A stretch of 64,000 bases of DNA from VGMA01 sp964655475 (GTDB taxonomy: Bacteria > Chlamydiota > Chlamydiia > Chlamydiales > VGMA01), in assembly GCA_964655475.1 (NCBI GenBank), contig CAZZMO010000004.1, forward strand, positions 62,001 to 126,000, in the 5' to 3' direction. The position numbers and the translations under genes were made by a program. Below, piece after piece: positions 16,321-25,900 of the stretch. Numbering within the stretch: the stretch's first letter is position 1; the number at the start of each line of letters is the position of its first letter. Below the pieces are notes generated by a model. That model saw nothing but the letters and a program-made list of their open reading frames with translations. It was not told the DNA's origin and made no database searches.

Positions 16321-17829
16321 CTATTCATTCACGAACAAGTTCTTCATATCTTTCGTCTGCCACGCTTTTTCCAGCTTGTGATACTTCTTATTTGAAATAC
16401 CCCCTAAAAATTCAATGGCTTTAAGAAGACGCGCTCTCGTTCGGGCTTTTCCAAGCAGCTCAAAAGAATGGAAGAGGGGAGGCCCTTGTGTTTTTCCCAT
16501 GAACGTTCCGAAAAAGAGAGGAATCAATTGTTTTTTAAAGTGTAGGCCAAAGAGATTCGCGAGTTCATGAGCGGAAGCTTCAAACGATGCTCCTGACCAA
16601 TCCGTTTTCTCATCGAGACTCCAAATCAAACACTGTAGCAGAGAAGAAGAAATCTCAGGGTTCAGATCTTTCGGTGTCAAAAGTTCTTGGGTGAGAGGAA
16701 GTTCGTTGATAAAGAAGAAGCCGCAAAGGTCGATGAAGTCAGCAAACGTACGGATCCTTGTGTGGCAAAGTTCCATCACCTTTTCCATAAACTCATCGTT
16801 AAAGCCCCACTCTTTGATGCGGCCCCATAAATCTTTCGGTGCAATTGCGTTGATGATGTATTGCTGATTGAGCCAGTCGAGCTTCTTGTTGTCAAAAATG
16901 GCGCCAGACCTGCCGATCCTTTTCGGATCAAACTCTTTGATAACCTCTTCGCGAGAATAGAACTCTTTCTCACCTGGCATACTGTAGCCCATCAATGTGA
17001 GGAAGTTACAGATCGCTTCAGGGAGATAACCGCTATCTTTGTAGTAGTCGATCGAGGTGTGGTTTCTTCTCTTCGAAAGTTTTTTCCCATCGAGACCAAG
17101 AAGAAGGGGCATGTGGAGAAATTCAGGTGGCTTCCATCCAAACGCTTCGTAGAGATAGAGATGCTTTGGCGTTGAAGAGATCCATTCATCTCCACGAATA
17201 ACGTGGGAGATCTTCATAAGATGGTCATCTACCACATTTGCAAGGTGATAGGTAGGAAATCCATCAGATTTGAGGAGCACCTGATCATCGATGTCGGCCC
17301 AAGGAGTGACAATCTTTCCTTTGATCGCATCATCAAATTCTGAGTTTCCTGTGAGAGGGATCTTGAGACGAATGACGTAAGGCTTTCCAGCCGCTTCTAA
17401 CGTTTCGATTTCACTTTGGGATAGATTGCGGTAGCGGCGGTCATATCCACCTGGTTTTCCTGTTGCTTTGCTGATCTCTCTCATCTCTTCGAGCTCTTCA
17501 GCTGTTGCAAAACATTTGTAAGCTTTCTCGTCAGCGAGGAGTTTTTCTGCATACTTTCGGTAGATATCGTAACGCTCTGATTGCCGATAGGGACCATATT
17601 CACCTCCAACATCAGGACCTTCATCCCAATGAAGGCCGAGCCAGCGGAGCGCTTTGAAGATGTTCTGTTCATATTCAGGACGGCTTCTCGTGCGGTCAGT
17701 ATCTTCGATCCGCAGGATGAATTTACCTCCAAAATGTTTGGCGAAAATCAGGTTGAACAAAGCCATGTAGGCCGTTCCAATGTGGGGGTCTCCTGTAGGG
17801 GAGGGGGCAATGCGTACTCGTATATCCAT
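16321..17829 (-). CDS. gltX: Glutamyl-tRNA synthetase
   Basis: 502 residues, normal for a bacterial GluRS. The class I signatures are present: HIGH-like PSPTGDPHIGT near the N-terminus and KMSKS-like KLSKRRN near residue 250. The C-terminal anticodon-binding cage follows. Start supported by AGGA before the ATG. It is followed on the same strand, 29 bases upstream, by tsp. In C. trachomatis the omcA-omcB-crpA block lies between gltX and tsp, as I recall; here nothing lies between them. No tRNA-Gln-specific features could be judged. Confidence 0.98.
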   Translation of the reverse strand: MDIRVRIAPSPTGDPHIGTAYMALFNLIFAKHFGGKFILRIEDTDRTRSRPEYEQNIFKALRWLGLHWDEGPDVGGEYGPYRQSERYDIYRKYAEKLLADEKAYKCFATAEELEEMREISKATGKPGGYDRRYRNLSQSEIETLEAAGKPYVIRLKIPLTGNSEFDDAIKGKIVTPWADIDDQVLLKSDGFPTYHLANVVDDHLMKISHVIRGDEWISSTPKHLYLYEAFGWKPPEFLHMPLLLGLDGKKLSKRRNHTSIDYYKDSGYLPEAICNFLTLMGYSMPGEKEFYSREEVIKEFDPKRIGRSGAIFDNKKLDWLNQQYIINAIAPKDLWGRIKEWGFNDEFMEKVMELCHTRIRTFADFIDLCGFFFINELPLTQELLTPKDLNPEISSSLLQCLIWSLDEKTDWSGASFEASAHELANLFGLHFKKQLIPLFFGTFMGKTQGPPLFHSFELLGKARTRARLLKAIEFLGGISNKKYHKLEKAWQTKDMKNLFVNE

Positions 17830-17858
17830 CTTGTCCTGCTATTAAAAAGAGAGTAAGT

Positions 17859-19802
17859 TTACTTCTTTTGACTTGATTTGTAAAGATGGACGAGATCTTT
17901 TGTGATGTTAAACGTTTCTTCAAGCTGAAGATCGCTCTTGCCAATTTTTTCCAATGCCTCATCTGTGAACTCTTTTTTTTCAGCTTCCTGCAAAAAGAGC
18001 TGATAGGTGGCGTTAGCTTTCATCCGCTTCTCTGAATTTTCCTGGAGGCAGGGGAGATAGCTATTCCAGATTTCAATCGGCTGTTGCGTATTAGTGGAGA
18101 AATTTTTCTTGATTTTACGCTTGTAAAAGGCGTGAACATCTTCAAAAGTGTCTTGAAAATGGGGCGCAATTGACTCATTTTCTAGAGGATACTTTGAGTG
18201 AGTTTCTCCAAATTCCATAAAGCTATAAATACTTGGCACTTCAATGTGAGTTTTGACACCACAGAGTTGAGGGCTTTTCCCGCCTACTGTGTAGTACATC
18301 CCACGGGTCACTTTATATTCCCCCTGCCGATTGACCTTCGTTTGAGGCCCAAGTTCAAGCGTGAGTGTTTGATAAGAGCCTTTGCCACAGGTGGTTTTGT
18401 CACCGACTAAAATGGCTCTACCATAATCTTGTAAGGCTCCTGCAACGATTTCTGATGCGGACGCGCTGGTTTTATCAGTAAGGATAACAAGAGGTCCATC
18501 CCAATCAACGGTTTCATTAAAGTTCCGAAGATGTTGCACTGTATTCGTGTGGTCTTTGATCGAAACAATGATCCCTTTTTTGACAAACATTCCTGAAACG
18601 GCTACAGCTTGGGGGAGGAGCCCTCCAAGATTGCCTCTCAGATCGAGTACCACAGCCTCTACTTTGTGTTGGCTTTTAATCTGTTCGAGCGCTTTCTTGA
18701 GATCATCCGCTGAAGAAGTTGCGATGTCTTGATAGAAAGAATGGAGGTGGAGATGAGCGATCACTCCATCGCCGCAAGGCTCCACTTTTGCATCATATCG
18801 CGATTCTTTGATGATCACATCACCTCGGACAATTTCAATATCAAATCGCTCAGCTTCTGTGTCTCCATGATTGGTCACCGATTCACGAACGATGGTTAAG
18901 ATCACAGGAGTTCCACTATCGCCACGGATCATCTCGACCGATTGTAAGATATCGAGGCCGATGATCGGTTCATGGTTGACCGCGATGATGCGATCTCCTA
19001 CCCTAAGCTCTTTTTGTCGATTGGCAGGTCCACCATCGACGATCCTGACGACCATGAGACCTTTGAGATCATCTCTTAAAACTGCTCCAATCCCGCTGAG
19101 TTTTTGTTGTATGTCGATGAGGAACTGAGATGCCTCTGCAGGGGTAAAGTAGACGGTGTGGGTGTCTAGTGAGCCTGCAAACGCTTTGATCACATAGGAG
19201 AGTGCTTGCTGCTTTCTTGTGTGCTCACTTGTTGAAATGAGCTCACCTTCTCTCATTTCTCTTCTTTGTTTGATCCGCTGGAAGTAGAGTTCTGCTTGAT
19301 CGGGTGAGCGGAATTTAGTGGCCGTCTCTTGGTAGAGGGCCTGAACGTTCATTAGCCTTTTCGTGAGATCCTCTTCATTGATGGACCAAGTAGAGGTCCA
19401 ATCTTTTGATGAGGGGGTCTCTAAAGAGGCTGTTTTGATTCCGAGCTCGATCTGAGAGCGTCTCGAGATGGCGCTGATCATCGTCTGGTAAATTTCTTCG
19501 AAGACGGTAAAGCGCTCCCTGTGGAATTCCTGGACGACCCTATCGAGGAGCTCGTCAGAGGGGTTTGTCCACTTATCTACCTCATACTGAGTAAGATATA
19601 GTTTTAAAGGGTCGAGTTCATCTACATAGTTGCCTAGAGCTCTTTTGGCAATGAGGGGGGTTACCTGCTTGTACTTATAGTGGGCTTTTAAAATCTCATT
19701 GATCTTAGCCTTAGCCTCATGTGAAGAGATCTCAGGAGGGCTTCCTAGAGCGTTTAGTGTGCAATTAATTGAGAGTAAGAGTGTTAAGATGAAAAATCGC
19801 AT
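17859..19802 (-). CDS. Tail-specific C-terminal processing protease (S41)
   Basis: 647 residues with a signal peptide (MRFFILTLLLSINCTLNALG). The N-terminal helical region is followed by a PDZ domain around residues 225-315 (GIGAVLRDD..., with GDRIIAVNHEPI). The S41 catalytic core is next: DLRGNLGGLLPQAV, the nucleophile Ser in TSASASEIVAG and the general base Lys in GDKTTCGKGS. It would act in the periplasm, cutting proteins from their C-termini. This corresponds to C. trachomatis Tsp (CT441), which lies in the same neighbourhood. AGAGGG precedes the ATG. It is divergent from euo across a 282-base regulatory gap. Confidence 0.95.
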   Translation of the reverse strand: MRFFILTLLLSINCTLNALGSPPEISSHEAKAKINEILKAHYKYKQVTPLIAKRALGNYVDELDPLKLYLTQYEVDKWTNPSDELLDRVVQEFHRERFTVFEEIYQTMISAISRRSQIELGIKTASLETPSSKDWTSTWSINEEDLTKRLMNVQALYQETATKFRSPDQAELYFQRIKQRREMREGELISTSEHTRKQQALSYVIKAFAGSLDTHTVYFTPAEASQFLIDIQQKLSGIGAVLRDDLKGLMVVRIVDGGPANRQKELRVGDRIIAVNHEPIIGLDILQSVEMIRGDSGTPVILTIVRESVTNHGDTEAERFDIEIVRGDVIIKESRYDAKVEPCGDGVIAHLHLHSFYQDIATSSADDLKKALEQIKSQHKVEAVVLDLRGNLGGLLPQAVAVSGMFVKKGIIVSIKDHTNTVQHLRNFNETVDWDGPLVILTDKTSASASEIVAGALQDYGRAILVGDKTTCGKGSYQTLTLELGPQTKVNRQGEYKVTRGMYYTVGGKSPQLCGVKTHIEVPSIYSFMEFGETHSKYPLENESIAPHFQDTFEDVHAFYKRKIKKNFSTNTQQPIEIWNSYLPCLQENSEKRMKANATYQLFLQEAEKKEFTDEALEKIGKSDLQLEETFNITKDLVHLYKSSQKK

Positions 19803-20084
19803 GAGCCCTCTAAAAAAATTCTTTCTGACCGCATCCTAGCCGAAAGGGTGGTTTCCATCCATTTAAAAAAATGTCTTACCTAAAAAGGGGCGTTTTTTCA
19901 CTTAAGTATAGAAAATTCATTGATATCAATTCATTTTTATGTAACAATTATTACCTAAAAGGGCAAAATTTATAAATAAACATGAAATCTAGACTTTTTG
20001 CAGAGTGTTAGGGTTATCTGGGGCAAATTTATAGCTTCTTTAACCTAAGCAAGTTGTAAAAAAGTTTGTAGAGGAGGATGAAAC
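19803..20084. promoter_or_regulatory. Divergent tsp/euo regulatory region with repeats and a palindrome
   Basis: An AT-rich 282-base gap between the starts of tsp and euo with no ORF. It holds the direct repeat TTACCTAAAA(A)GGG at 19876-19890 and 19951-19963, and between them a perfect 12-base palindrome ATTGATATCAAT at 19919-19930. A weak promoter-like pair for euo is TAGACT followed after 18 bases by TTATCT near 19990-20020. The euo ribosome site GAGGAGG lies 8 bases before its ATG. The repeats and palindrome are seen directly; that they are operators is inference. Confidence 0.45.
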
Positions 20085-20549
20085 ATGGACAAGGATGATC
20101 ATTCCCGTCGTTTTGAAGGGATGCGTCCGGCGTCTCAAGAGTCCGAAGATGAGCGAGTCGTTTCCATTACGGAAGCAGCTCGAATCAACAACGTGACTCG
20201 ACAGGCTATTTATGTGGCAATCAAGCAAAAAAAGCTGAAAGCCCATAAGGACAGCACCCGTTGGACAATTCACCTAGATGATTTGGAAGAATATCGTAAA
20301 CAAAAATATTCTAGGCTGAAGTCTACATTTAATGGAGAGCTACTCTTTGACAACAAAAGAGGGTACTTTTCAGTGAATCAAGTTGCCAAAATGCTTGGCG
20401 TCCCAGCGCAAAAAATCTATTACGCTACACGTATTGGCGTTCTGCAAGCTCATCGTAAGGGAGCTGCATGGGTGATTCACATCGATGACATCAAAGAATA
20501 TCAAGCTAAATATCTCAGCCGTCGCGCATCAGAAGGTGTAGCAGGGTAG
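20085..20549 (+). CDS. euo: EUO-like developmental transcription repressor
   Basis: 154 residues built from two copies of an excisionase/MerR-type helix-turn-helix module of about 50 residues. The first has VSITEAARINNVTRQAIY then LKAHKDSTRWTIHLDDLEEY. The second has FSVNQVAKMLGVPAQKIYYA then LQAHRKGAAWVIHIDDIKEY. This double module and the position beside gltX, tsp and recJ identify EUO. In C. trachomatis EUO represses late genes during the replicative phase. The strong GAGGAGG ribosome site suggests high translation. A good terminator follows the stop. Target genes here are unknown. Confidence 0.93.
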   Translation: MDKDDHSRRFEGMRPASQESEDERVVSITEAARINNVTRQAIYVAIKQKKLKAHKDSTRWTIHLDDLEEYRKQKYSRLKSTFNGELLFDNKRGYFSVNQVAKMLGVPAQKIYYATRIGVLQAHRKGAAWVIHIDDIKEYQAKYLSRRASEGVAG

Positions 20550-20572
20550 GTCGAGATTTTTCTTTGAGGGTT

Positions 20573-20609
20573 GAAGGCATAGTGCATTAGCGCTACGCCT
20601 TCTTTTTTT
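20573..20609 (+). terminator. Rho-independent terminator after euo
   Basis: A hairpin GAAGGC-A-TAG / CTA-C-GCCTTC with one mismatch encloses a ten-base loop and is followed by a T7 tract. It lies 24 bases after the euo stop and ends just before the stop of the convergent small gene. Confidence 0.85.
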
Positions 20610-20610
20610 A

Positions 20611-20907
20611 TTATTTACTGTCGCGAGCTTCTAGGATTGCAGCTCTTGCTTCGATCATTCCGCGGAGTTGATCTGCTGTGAGTGTCTCTTGTCCACGAGT
20701 GCTATAACGAACTTTCGCTTCACTTCGGTCCATAGTTACTGAGTGTTTCCCTGATTGATTTTGTTGGAATTCAGCAACTTTACGATCAATTTGCCCCCCT
20801 GTTCCATAAGCTTGTACTTTGTTTTGTTGCTTATTAGAATGCCTGACATCTTTTGAATCTGGTTGCCAATGGTTTCCCTGACTACGGCCATCGTTTCTAA
20901 CTGACAT
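20611..20907 (-). CDS. Small hydrophilic Gln-rich protein, unknown
   Basis: 98 residues, rich in Gln, Asn, Ser and Arg in the first two thirds (for example NKQQNKVQ and EFQQNQSGKHS), which looks disordered. It ends in a helix (LTADQLRGMIEARAAILEARDSK). There is no signal or membrane segment. AGGAGA lies 6 bases before the ATG, which supports translation. It sits between euo and recJ, where C. trachomatis has no gene that I recall. It is convergent with euo. No family was recognised; a DNA- or chaperone-associated role would be speculation. Confidence 0.75.
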   Translation of the reverse strand: MSVRNDGRSQGNHWQPDSKDVRHSNKQQNKVQAYGTGGQIDRKVAEFQQNQSGKHSVTMDRSEAKVRYSTRGQETLTADQLRGMIEARAAILEARDSK

Positions 20908-20992
20908 AATATTCTCCTGTTAATTGCACTTAAGATAATAAGTGGCAGGGAGTTTATTTTATAAGGTCTTAATATACAAGATTTTTTTGTCG

Positions 20993-22822
20993 CTAAGTGG
21001 TGATTTCGTGAGGGCGTTTTTGGATGTGACGCTTTTTAGAGTGGTAGTGGCGGTTTGTACTTTCAAGTTGGATCGGGCTTTGGATCACTTGAAAGTCGCG
21101 GATTTGGAGCTGGATGCTCGATTTATTGAGATAGAGATTCACTTGTGGAGTGAATGCAATGAGAAGCTTGATGTTTTTCTTCGTGATGTCTCCTTTACGG
21201 TGGGCCATGTTGAAGCCGATCCCTTCGAGGAAGCGGTCAGATTCTTCGAGATAGAACTTAAGGTGGCGCTTGCCCACTATGCGGGGAGCGAGAACTTGTT
21301 TTGCGTAGCAATAGAGGATTGCTTGTGGATTATCACTGCCGTAGGGTTCGAGAAGGTTGAGGGATTCTAGGAATTCAAAGGTGAGATCTTTAAAGCTCAC
21401 AAGAGAGTCGAGGTAGAGTTTTGGGGTAACATCGAGCTCACCTAGCCTTTCATTGGCGGTAGAAATGAAGGCCTTCTTGAATTCTTCGATATTTTCTTCT
21501 TTGATGGTGAGTCCTGCAGCGTAGTCATGCCCGCCGTAGTTCTGGAGGAGGTGGGAATTTTGTTTGAGAGTGCCAAGGACGGGAAATTCTGGAATGGTTC
21601 TGATGGAGCCTTTTCCAATACCATTTTCAACAGTGATGATGATTGTCGGTCTGTTGTATTGTTTAGCAATTCTGGCAGAGATGATGGCAATGATTCCAGA
21701 GTGCCACTTATTGGAGTGGAGGACGATCGCTTTTTCTTTAAAAATTTCTGGATGAAGAGCTAAGTATTCTTCGATCTCTTCTGAATCGCGCCGCTCGATC
21801 TTTTGTCTTTCTTGGTTCATCATGTCGAGCTCTTGAGCGAGGACTTCCCCCTCTTTCTCATCTTTGATCAAAAGAAGCTCGATCCCTTTTTTCGGCTCAT
21901 CGATCCGTCCTAAGCTGTTGATGCGAGGGGCAACTTTTGAAGCGATATCGGTCGTGCTGATTTCAGAGAGGCGGATGTCACACACTTCAACGAGTTTTTG
22001 AAGACCTATGCGGGTTGTTTTTCTGAGCTGCTGCAGACCGTAGCGAACCATGATGCGGTTTTCGCCATGAAGCGCTCCCATGTCAGCAATGGTGCCGACA
22101 GCAACTAAATCGAGATAGCTCTTAAGATCGATGAAATTTGCCTGGATTTCCCCTTTAGCGATGAGGTAATTGATCATGGCATGTGCGAGCTTGAAAGCGA
22201 CACCGACCCCTGTTAGATCACGATTTGGATAGGTACTGTTGAGTAGTTTTGGATTTAAAGTCGCTACGCAGTGGGGGATCTTGTCAGTTGGCTCGTGGTG
22301 ATCTGTGATGATGACATCGACATTGTGTTTGGCCACTTCTTCAATTTCGTTCGCTGCTGTAATACCGCAGTCGACCGTGATGATGAGGGTACACTCTCTT
22401 TTTGTCGCAAATTCCATCGCATCGACGATGATCGAATTGCGAAGGCTGTTGCGGTTCGGAACGTAAGGGAAAACTCTCGCACCTAAGCTGTGGAGAAAGT
22501 CGGTGAGAAGTGTGGTTCCTGTGATTCCATCGACGTCGTTATCGCCGTAAACGAGGATGTTTTCTTCTTTGAGAAGAGCCTGATGGATCCTCTCAGTCGC
22601 CTTTTCCATCTCAGCAAATAGGCGTGGAGGAAAGAGGTTCGGGAGCTTTGCGTAAAGGAAACTATTGATGTCTTCTTTGGTGTTGAAGCCGCGAGACATC
22701 AGGACCTGAGCTGTTACAGGATGAATATTGAATTCTGTAACAATCATTTCTTTGATGGGGTTTTCTTCTTTTGGGTAAACCCAAACAGGGGCGACCTCTT
22801 GTCTGACATCTCTCATATTCAT
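20993..22822 (-). CDS. recJ: Single-stranded-DNA-specific exonuclease RecJ
   Basis: 609 residues, DHH/DHHA1 family. Motifs: GDNDVDGITGTT (motif I, metal site), TVDCGITAANE, the DHH triad in ITDHHEPTDK, and the DHHA1 GGHDYAAGL region. It degrades 5' ends of single-stranded DNA in recombination and repair. Two ATGs lie near the start (22822 and 22816); the first is used here. It is placed between euo and secDF as in C. trachomatis. It is about 140 bases downstream of secDF, whose terminator lies between them, so recJ probably has its own promoter. Confidence 0.97.
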   Translation of the reverse strand: MNMRDVRQEVAPVWVYPKEENPIKEMIVTEFNIHPVTAQVLMSRGFNTKEDINSFLYAKLPNLFPPRLFAEMEKATERIHQALLKEENILVYGDNDVDGITGTTLLTDFLHSLGARVFPYVPNRNSLRNSIIVDAMEFATKRECTLIITVDCGITAANEIEEVAKHNVDVIITDHHEPTDKIPHCVATLNPKLLNSTYPNRDLTGVGVAFKLAHAMINYLIAKGEIQANFIDLKSYLDLVAVGTIADMGALHGENRIMVRYGLQQLRKTTRIGLQKLVEVCDIRLSEISTTDIASKVAPRINSLGRIDEPKKGIELLLIKDEKEGEVLAQELDMMNQERQKIERRDSEEIEEYLALHPEIFKEKAIVLHSNKWHSGIIAIISARIAKQYNRPTIIITVENGIGKGSIRTIPEFPVLGTLKQNSHLLQNYGGHDYAAGLTIKEENIEEFKKAFISTANERLGELDVTPKLYLDSLVSFKDLTFEFLESLNLLEPYGSDNPQAILYCYAKQVLAPRIVGKRHLKFYLEESDRFLEGIGFNMAHRKGDITKKNIKLLIAFTPQVNLYLNKSSIQLQIRDFQVIQSPIQLESTNRHYHSKKRHIQKRPHEITT

Positions 22823-22920
22823 TAATCACCAAAAGAAGGGTAAAGGTTTGATCGTCCCAACTTCCAAAGTATTGCAGCTAGCTATTTAAAACTCAACGAA
22901 ATTTCACTTTTCTTTTTAGG

Positions 22921-22956
22921 AGAAAATAGGGGGCTTCCGATAAAGAAAGCCCCCTA
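22921..22956 (-). terminator. Rho-independent terminator of secDF
   Basis: On the minus strand the perfect 10-base-pair stem TAGGGGGCTT / AAGCCCCCTA has a 10-base loop and is followed by TTTTCTCC. It starts 5 bases after the secDF stop. No T tract follows in the plus direction. Confidence 0.85.
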
Positions 22957-22960
22957 AATA

Positions 22961-25900
22961 TTAGTTCAGAACGAGATGTTCGTGATCATTTTCTTTTCTT
23001 TGGAAAGTGAGTAGCAACGTGGCCGCAATGAAGAATGTAGAAAGAGTTCCTACCACAACTCCAATCGCCATGATGAGAGAGAATCCAAAGAGTGTGCTGC
23101 CGCCGAAGAGGACGAGCACAAATAGTACGATGAACGTTGTAAACGAGGTCAAGATCGTTCTGCTGAGCGTGATGTTGAGAGAGTGGTTGATGATCTGCTT
23201 GAAGCTATGTTTTCTCATCAACGTGACATCTTCTCTCACGCGGTCAAAGACGATGATCGTATCGTTGAGAGAGTATCCCACAATCGTCATCAATGCAGCA
23301 ACCGTATTGAGATCGATCTGCACAGGTATACGAAGTGTGTGCAGGATCGCCAATATGGCGAGCGTAATCAAGACGTCAAAAGCAAGGCCTATTGTCGCAC
23401 TGATCGCATAGGTAAACTCAAAGCGCACGGTGATGTATGCCAAGATGCAGAGGAGGGCAATTGCAAGACCCACAATCGCATTATTGCGCATGGTGTCTGA
23501 CATTTGACCACTGATGTTCTTCCAGTTCTGATCGATCTGGTTTTTGCTCTTCTCTGTCAGTTGGAGCCCTGCATCATTTAGAGCTGAAACAAGCCATACA
23601 AGTCTTGGGTTCGTCTCGTAAGAGTATGCTGGATCTTCAAGCTGTATTTCAATCGGCATCCCTGCAAACGGCTTCCCAGCGAGATTCATGCTCGTTCCGA
23701 GGAAGATTCTGAGCTGGTTATTCGGAGAGAGTTCTCTCACTTGAATTTCTTGAAGGAGGGCGCCATGAGAGGTCAATGCCTTCTCTACTGCCTGCCGATA
23801 CCCTTCGCCAGCCTTTGCTTCAAGCTCGATCGTCGTAGTGAAACCACCTGTGAAGTCCATACCAAGAAGCGTTTTGTAATTTTGGGTAAAGAAGAACGAT
23901 CCCACTAAAATTACAAGGATGCTGCCTGCAATACCGACCCGTCCCCACTTCAAGAAGTCGAAGTTTCTTGCATGGATGAGGTTTGCCATTGTCAAGGACT
24001 TGTGCTCTGGGTTTTGGACCCAGCGGCTGAAGAAGTACTTGGTCATGAATAGCGCGGTGAACATCGATGAAACAATACCGATGATCAAGGTGACTGCAAA
24101 CCCTTTAATAGGTCCAGAATCAAAGTGTAGGAGGATCATTGCTGCAATGATTGTCGTGACGTTGGAGTCAAGAATCGCAGAAAATGCCTTCTTATATCCT
24201 GCTGCTACAGAGACAGAGAGCCTTCCTGTTTTTGTGAACTCTTCCCGAATCCTTTCGAAGACGAGAACGTTCGCATCAACAGCCATACCCACTGTCAAGA
24301 TAATCCCTGCAATCATCGCAAGGGTCACTGCTGCGCCAATATTTTGGAGCGTAGCCCAGATGATGAGCAGGTTGAAGAGAACAGCGACAGAGGCAATGAT
24401 CCCTGCAAATCGATAGTAGGCAACCATGACACCGATAACTGCTAAGAGAGCGATCGCAGTCGCTGCAATCCCCTGGTAGCGCTCTTTCAATCCAAGTTCT
24501 GGACTGATGTTCTTTTCAGAGAGAATTTGCGGTGTAAAGGTGAGCGACCCTGCTTTGAGGTCAGCTACCAAACGGTTGATTTCCCTTTGTGTGAAATGAC
24601 CAGAGATCATCGCTGTATCTCTCAGTGCGCTATCGAGCGCCGGTGCACTCACTACTTTTCCGTTAAGAAGAACGGCCATTCTCCAGCCTCTTCCCTTGGT
24701 GAAGCTCTCATACTGAGTTCCTGCAATGCTTTCTTTAGAGAAAACAGAGGTCCATGAGTAGAGATCGTTTCGTGGGTTGATCTTTTCACCGCTAGAGAGC
24801 GTCTGAGCTCCTTTCACGTCAAAGGAGAGGAAATTTCCTCTTGTCGGGTCGTAATTACCCCGAACGTTATCCAAGCTCGACCCTTCAAGTCCATAGTTGT
24901 TGAAAACGAAGAGGAGAGGATGTGTTTGGTTATTCCAATCAGTAAAATGGTTCCCTTGGTAGACAGCCACTTTGCTGATCATGTCATTGAAAGCGCCAGA
25001 CATCTCAGGATTGTTCGGATCAGCAAGCTTCAGGCCATTTTCATAAAGCCTTTTTGCAGCTTCTGTGCGAGGTTGGATGGTGTCTGGATCGAGTGAGTCT
25101 CCATAGAGGTGAGACCAAGCGATCGCATTGATGCTTTCAGTATCTTTCTTGTTTGTGACAACTGCTTCGTTCCACACCTCTTGCAAGAATCGGTTGGCCG
25201 TTTCTGCTAGTGCATGTGGGCCATCTGTGCTGAACTTCTCGTTCACCACATGGAAGGTCATCGATGAAGCTTTAACAAGGTCAGAAGCAGATAGCGCTTG
25301 TGAGCCTGGGAAGTCAAGAGTGATGCTGCTACCTTCTTGTCGGATGCTGACCTCTGATACCCCCATCTTGTTGACGCGGTTATAGAGCTCGTTAATCCCT
25401 TGGCGAAGGTCTGCTTCATTCGTTACTGGACGGCCGCTCACATCTCTGAGTTGTACCTGTACAGTTTTTCCGCCAGACATGTCGAGACCCCAACGGAGGA
25501 TTTTGCGATCATCACCGCGGAAGTATTTCTTCGCACTGAGAACCAAGTTGCTCCAAAGTGGGTTCGATGTGGGCTTCGGTACATCATATCGGGTGTTGCC
25601 AGAAGGGTCTACCTGCGCTGCATTGTACTCATCTTTCCACTTCAAAAGGTTTTCATGGATGGCAGTGTCAATTTTATTTTGTGTGAGGAGTCTTTGTTTG
25701 ACATCAGAGAACTCGAGGACTGCATATTTCTTGGTTCCATGAACAGTGAAACTCTCGCGAGTTGCCTGTAGAACAGGTAGGTAGAAGTCTTGTGCTTCAA
25801 AGATGATGTCATTTTCATACTCTTGAGAAAGGGGATAGGTGGTTCCTGGGTAGCCCACGAATCCATGGTCTCTCATCATTCTTTCAAGTTTTTGGAAGTC

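Noticed and set aside
20942..21370. Plus-strand ORF of 142 codons
   Set aside because: It is antisense to the 3' part of recJ, a sure gene, and has no ribosome site.
23919..24416. Plus-strand ORF of 165 codons
   Set aside because: Antisense shadow of the secDF membrane block; its composition simply mirrors hydrophobic codons.
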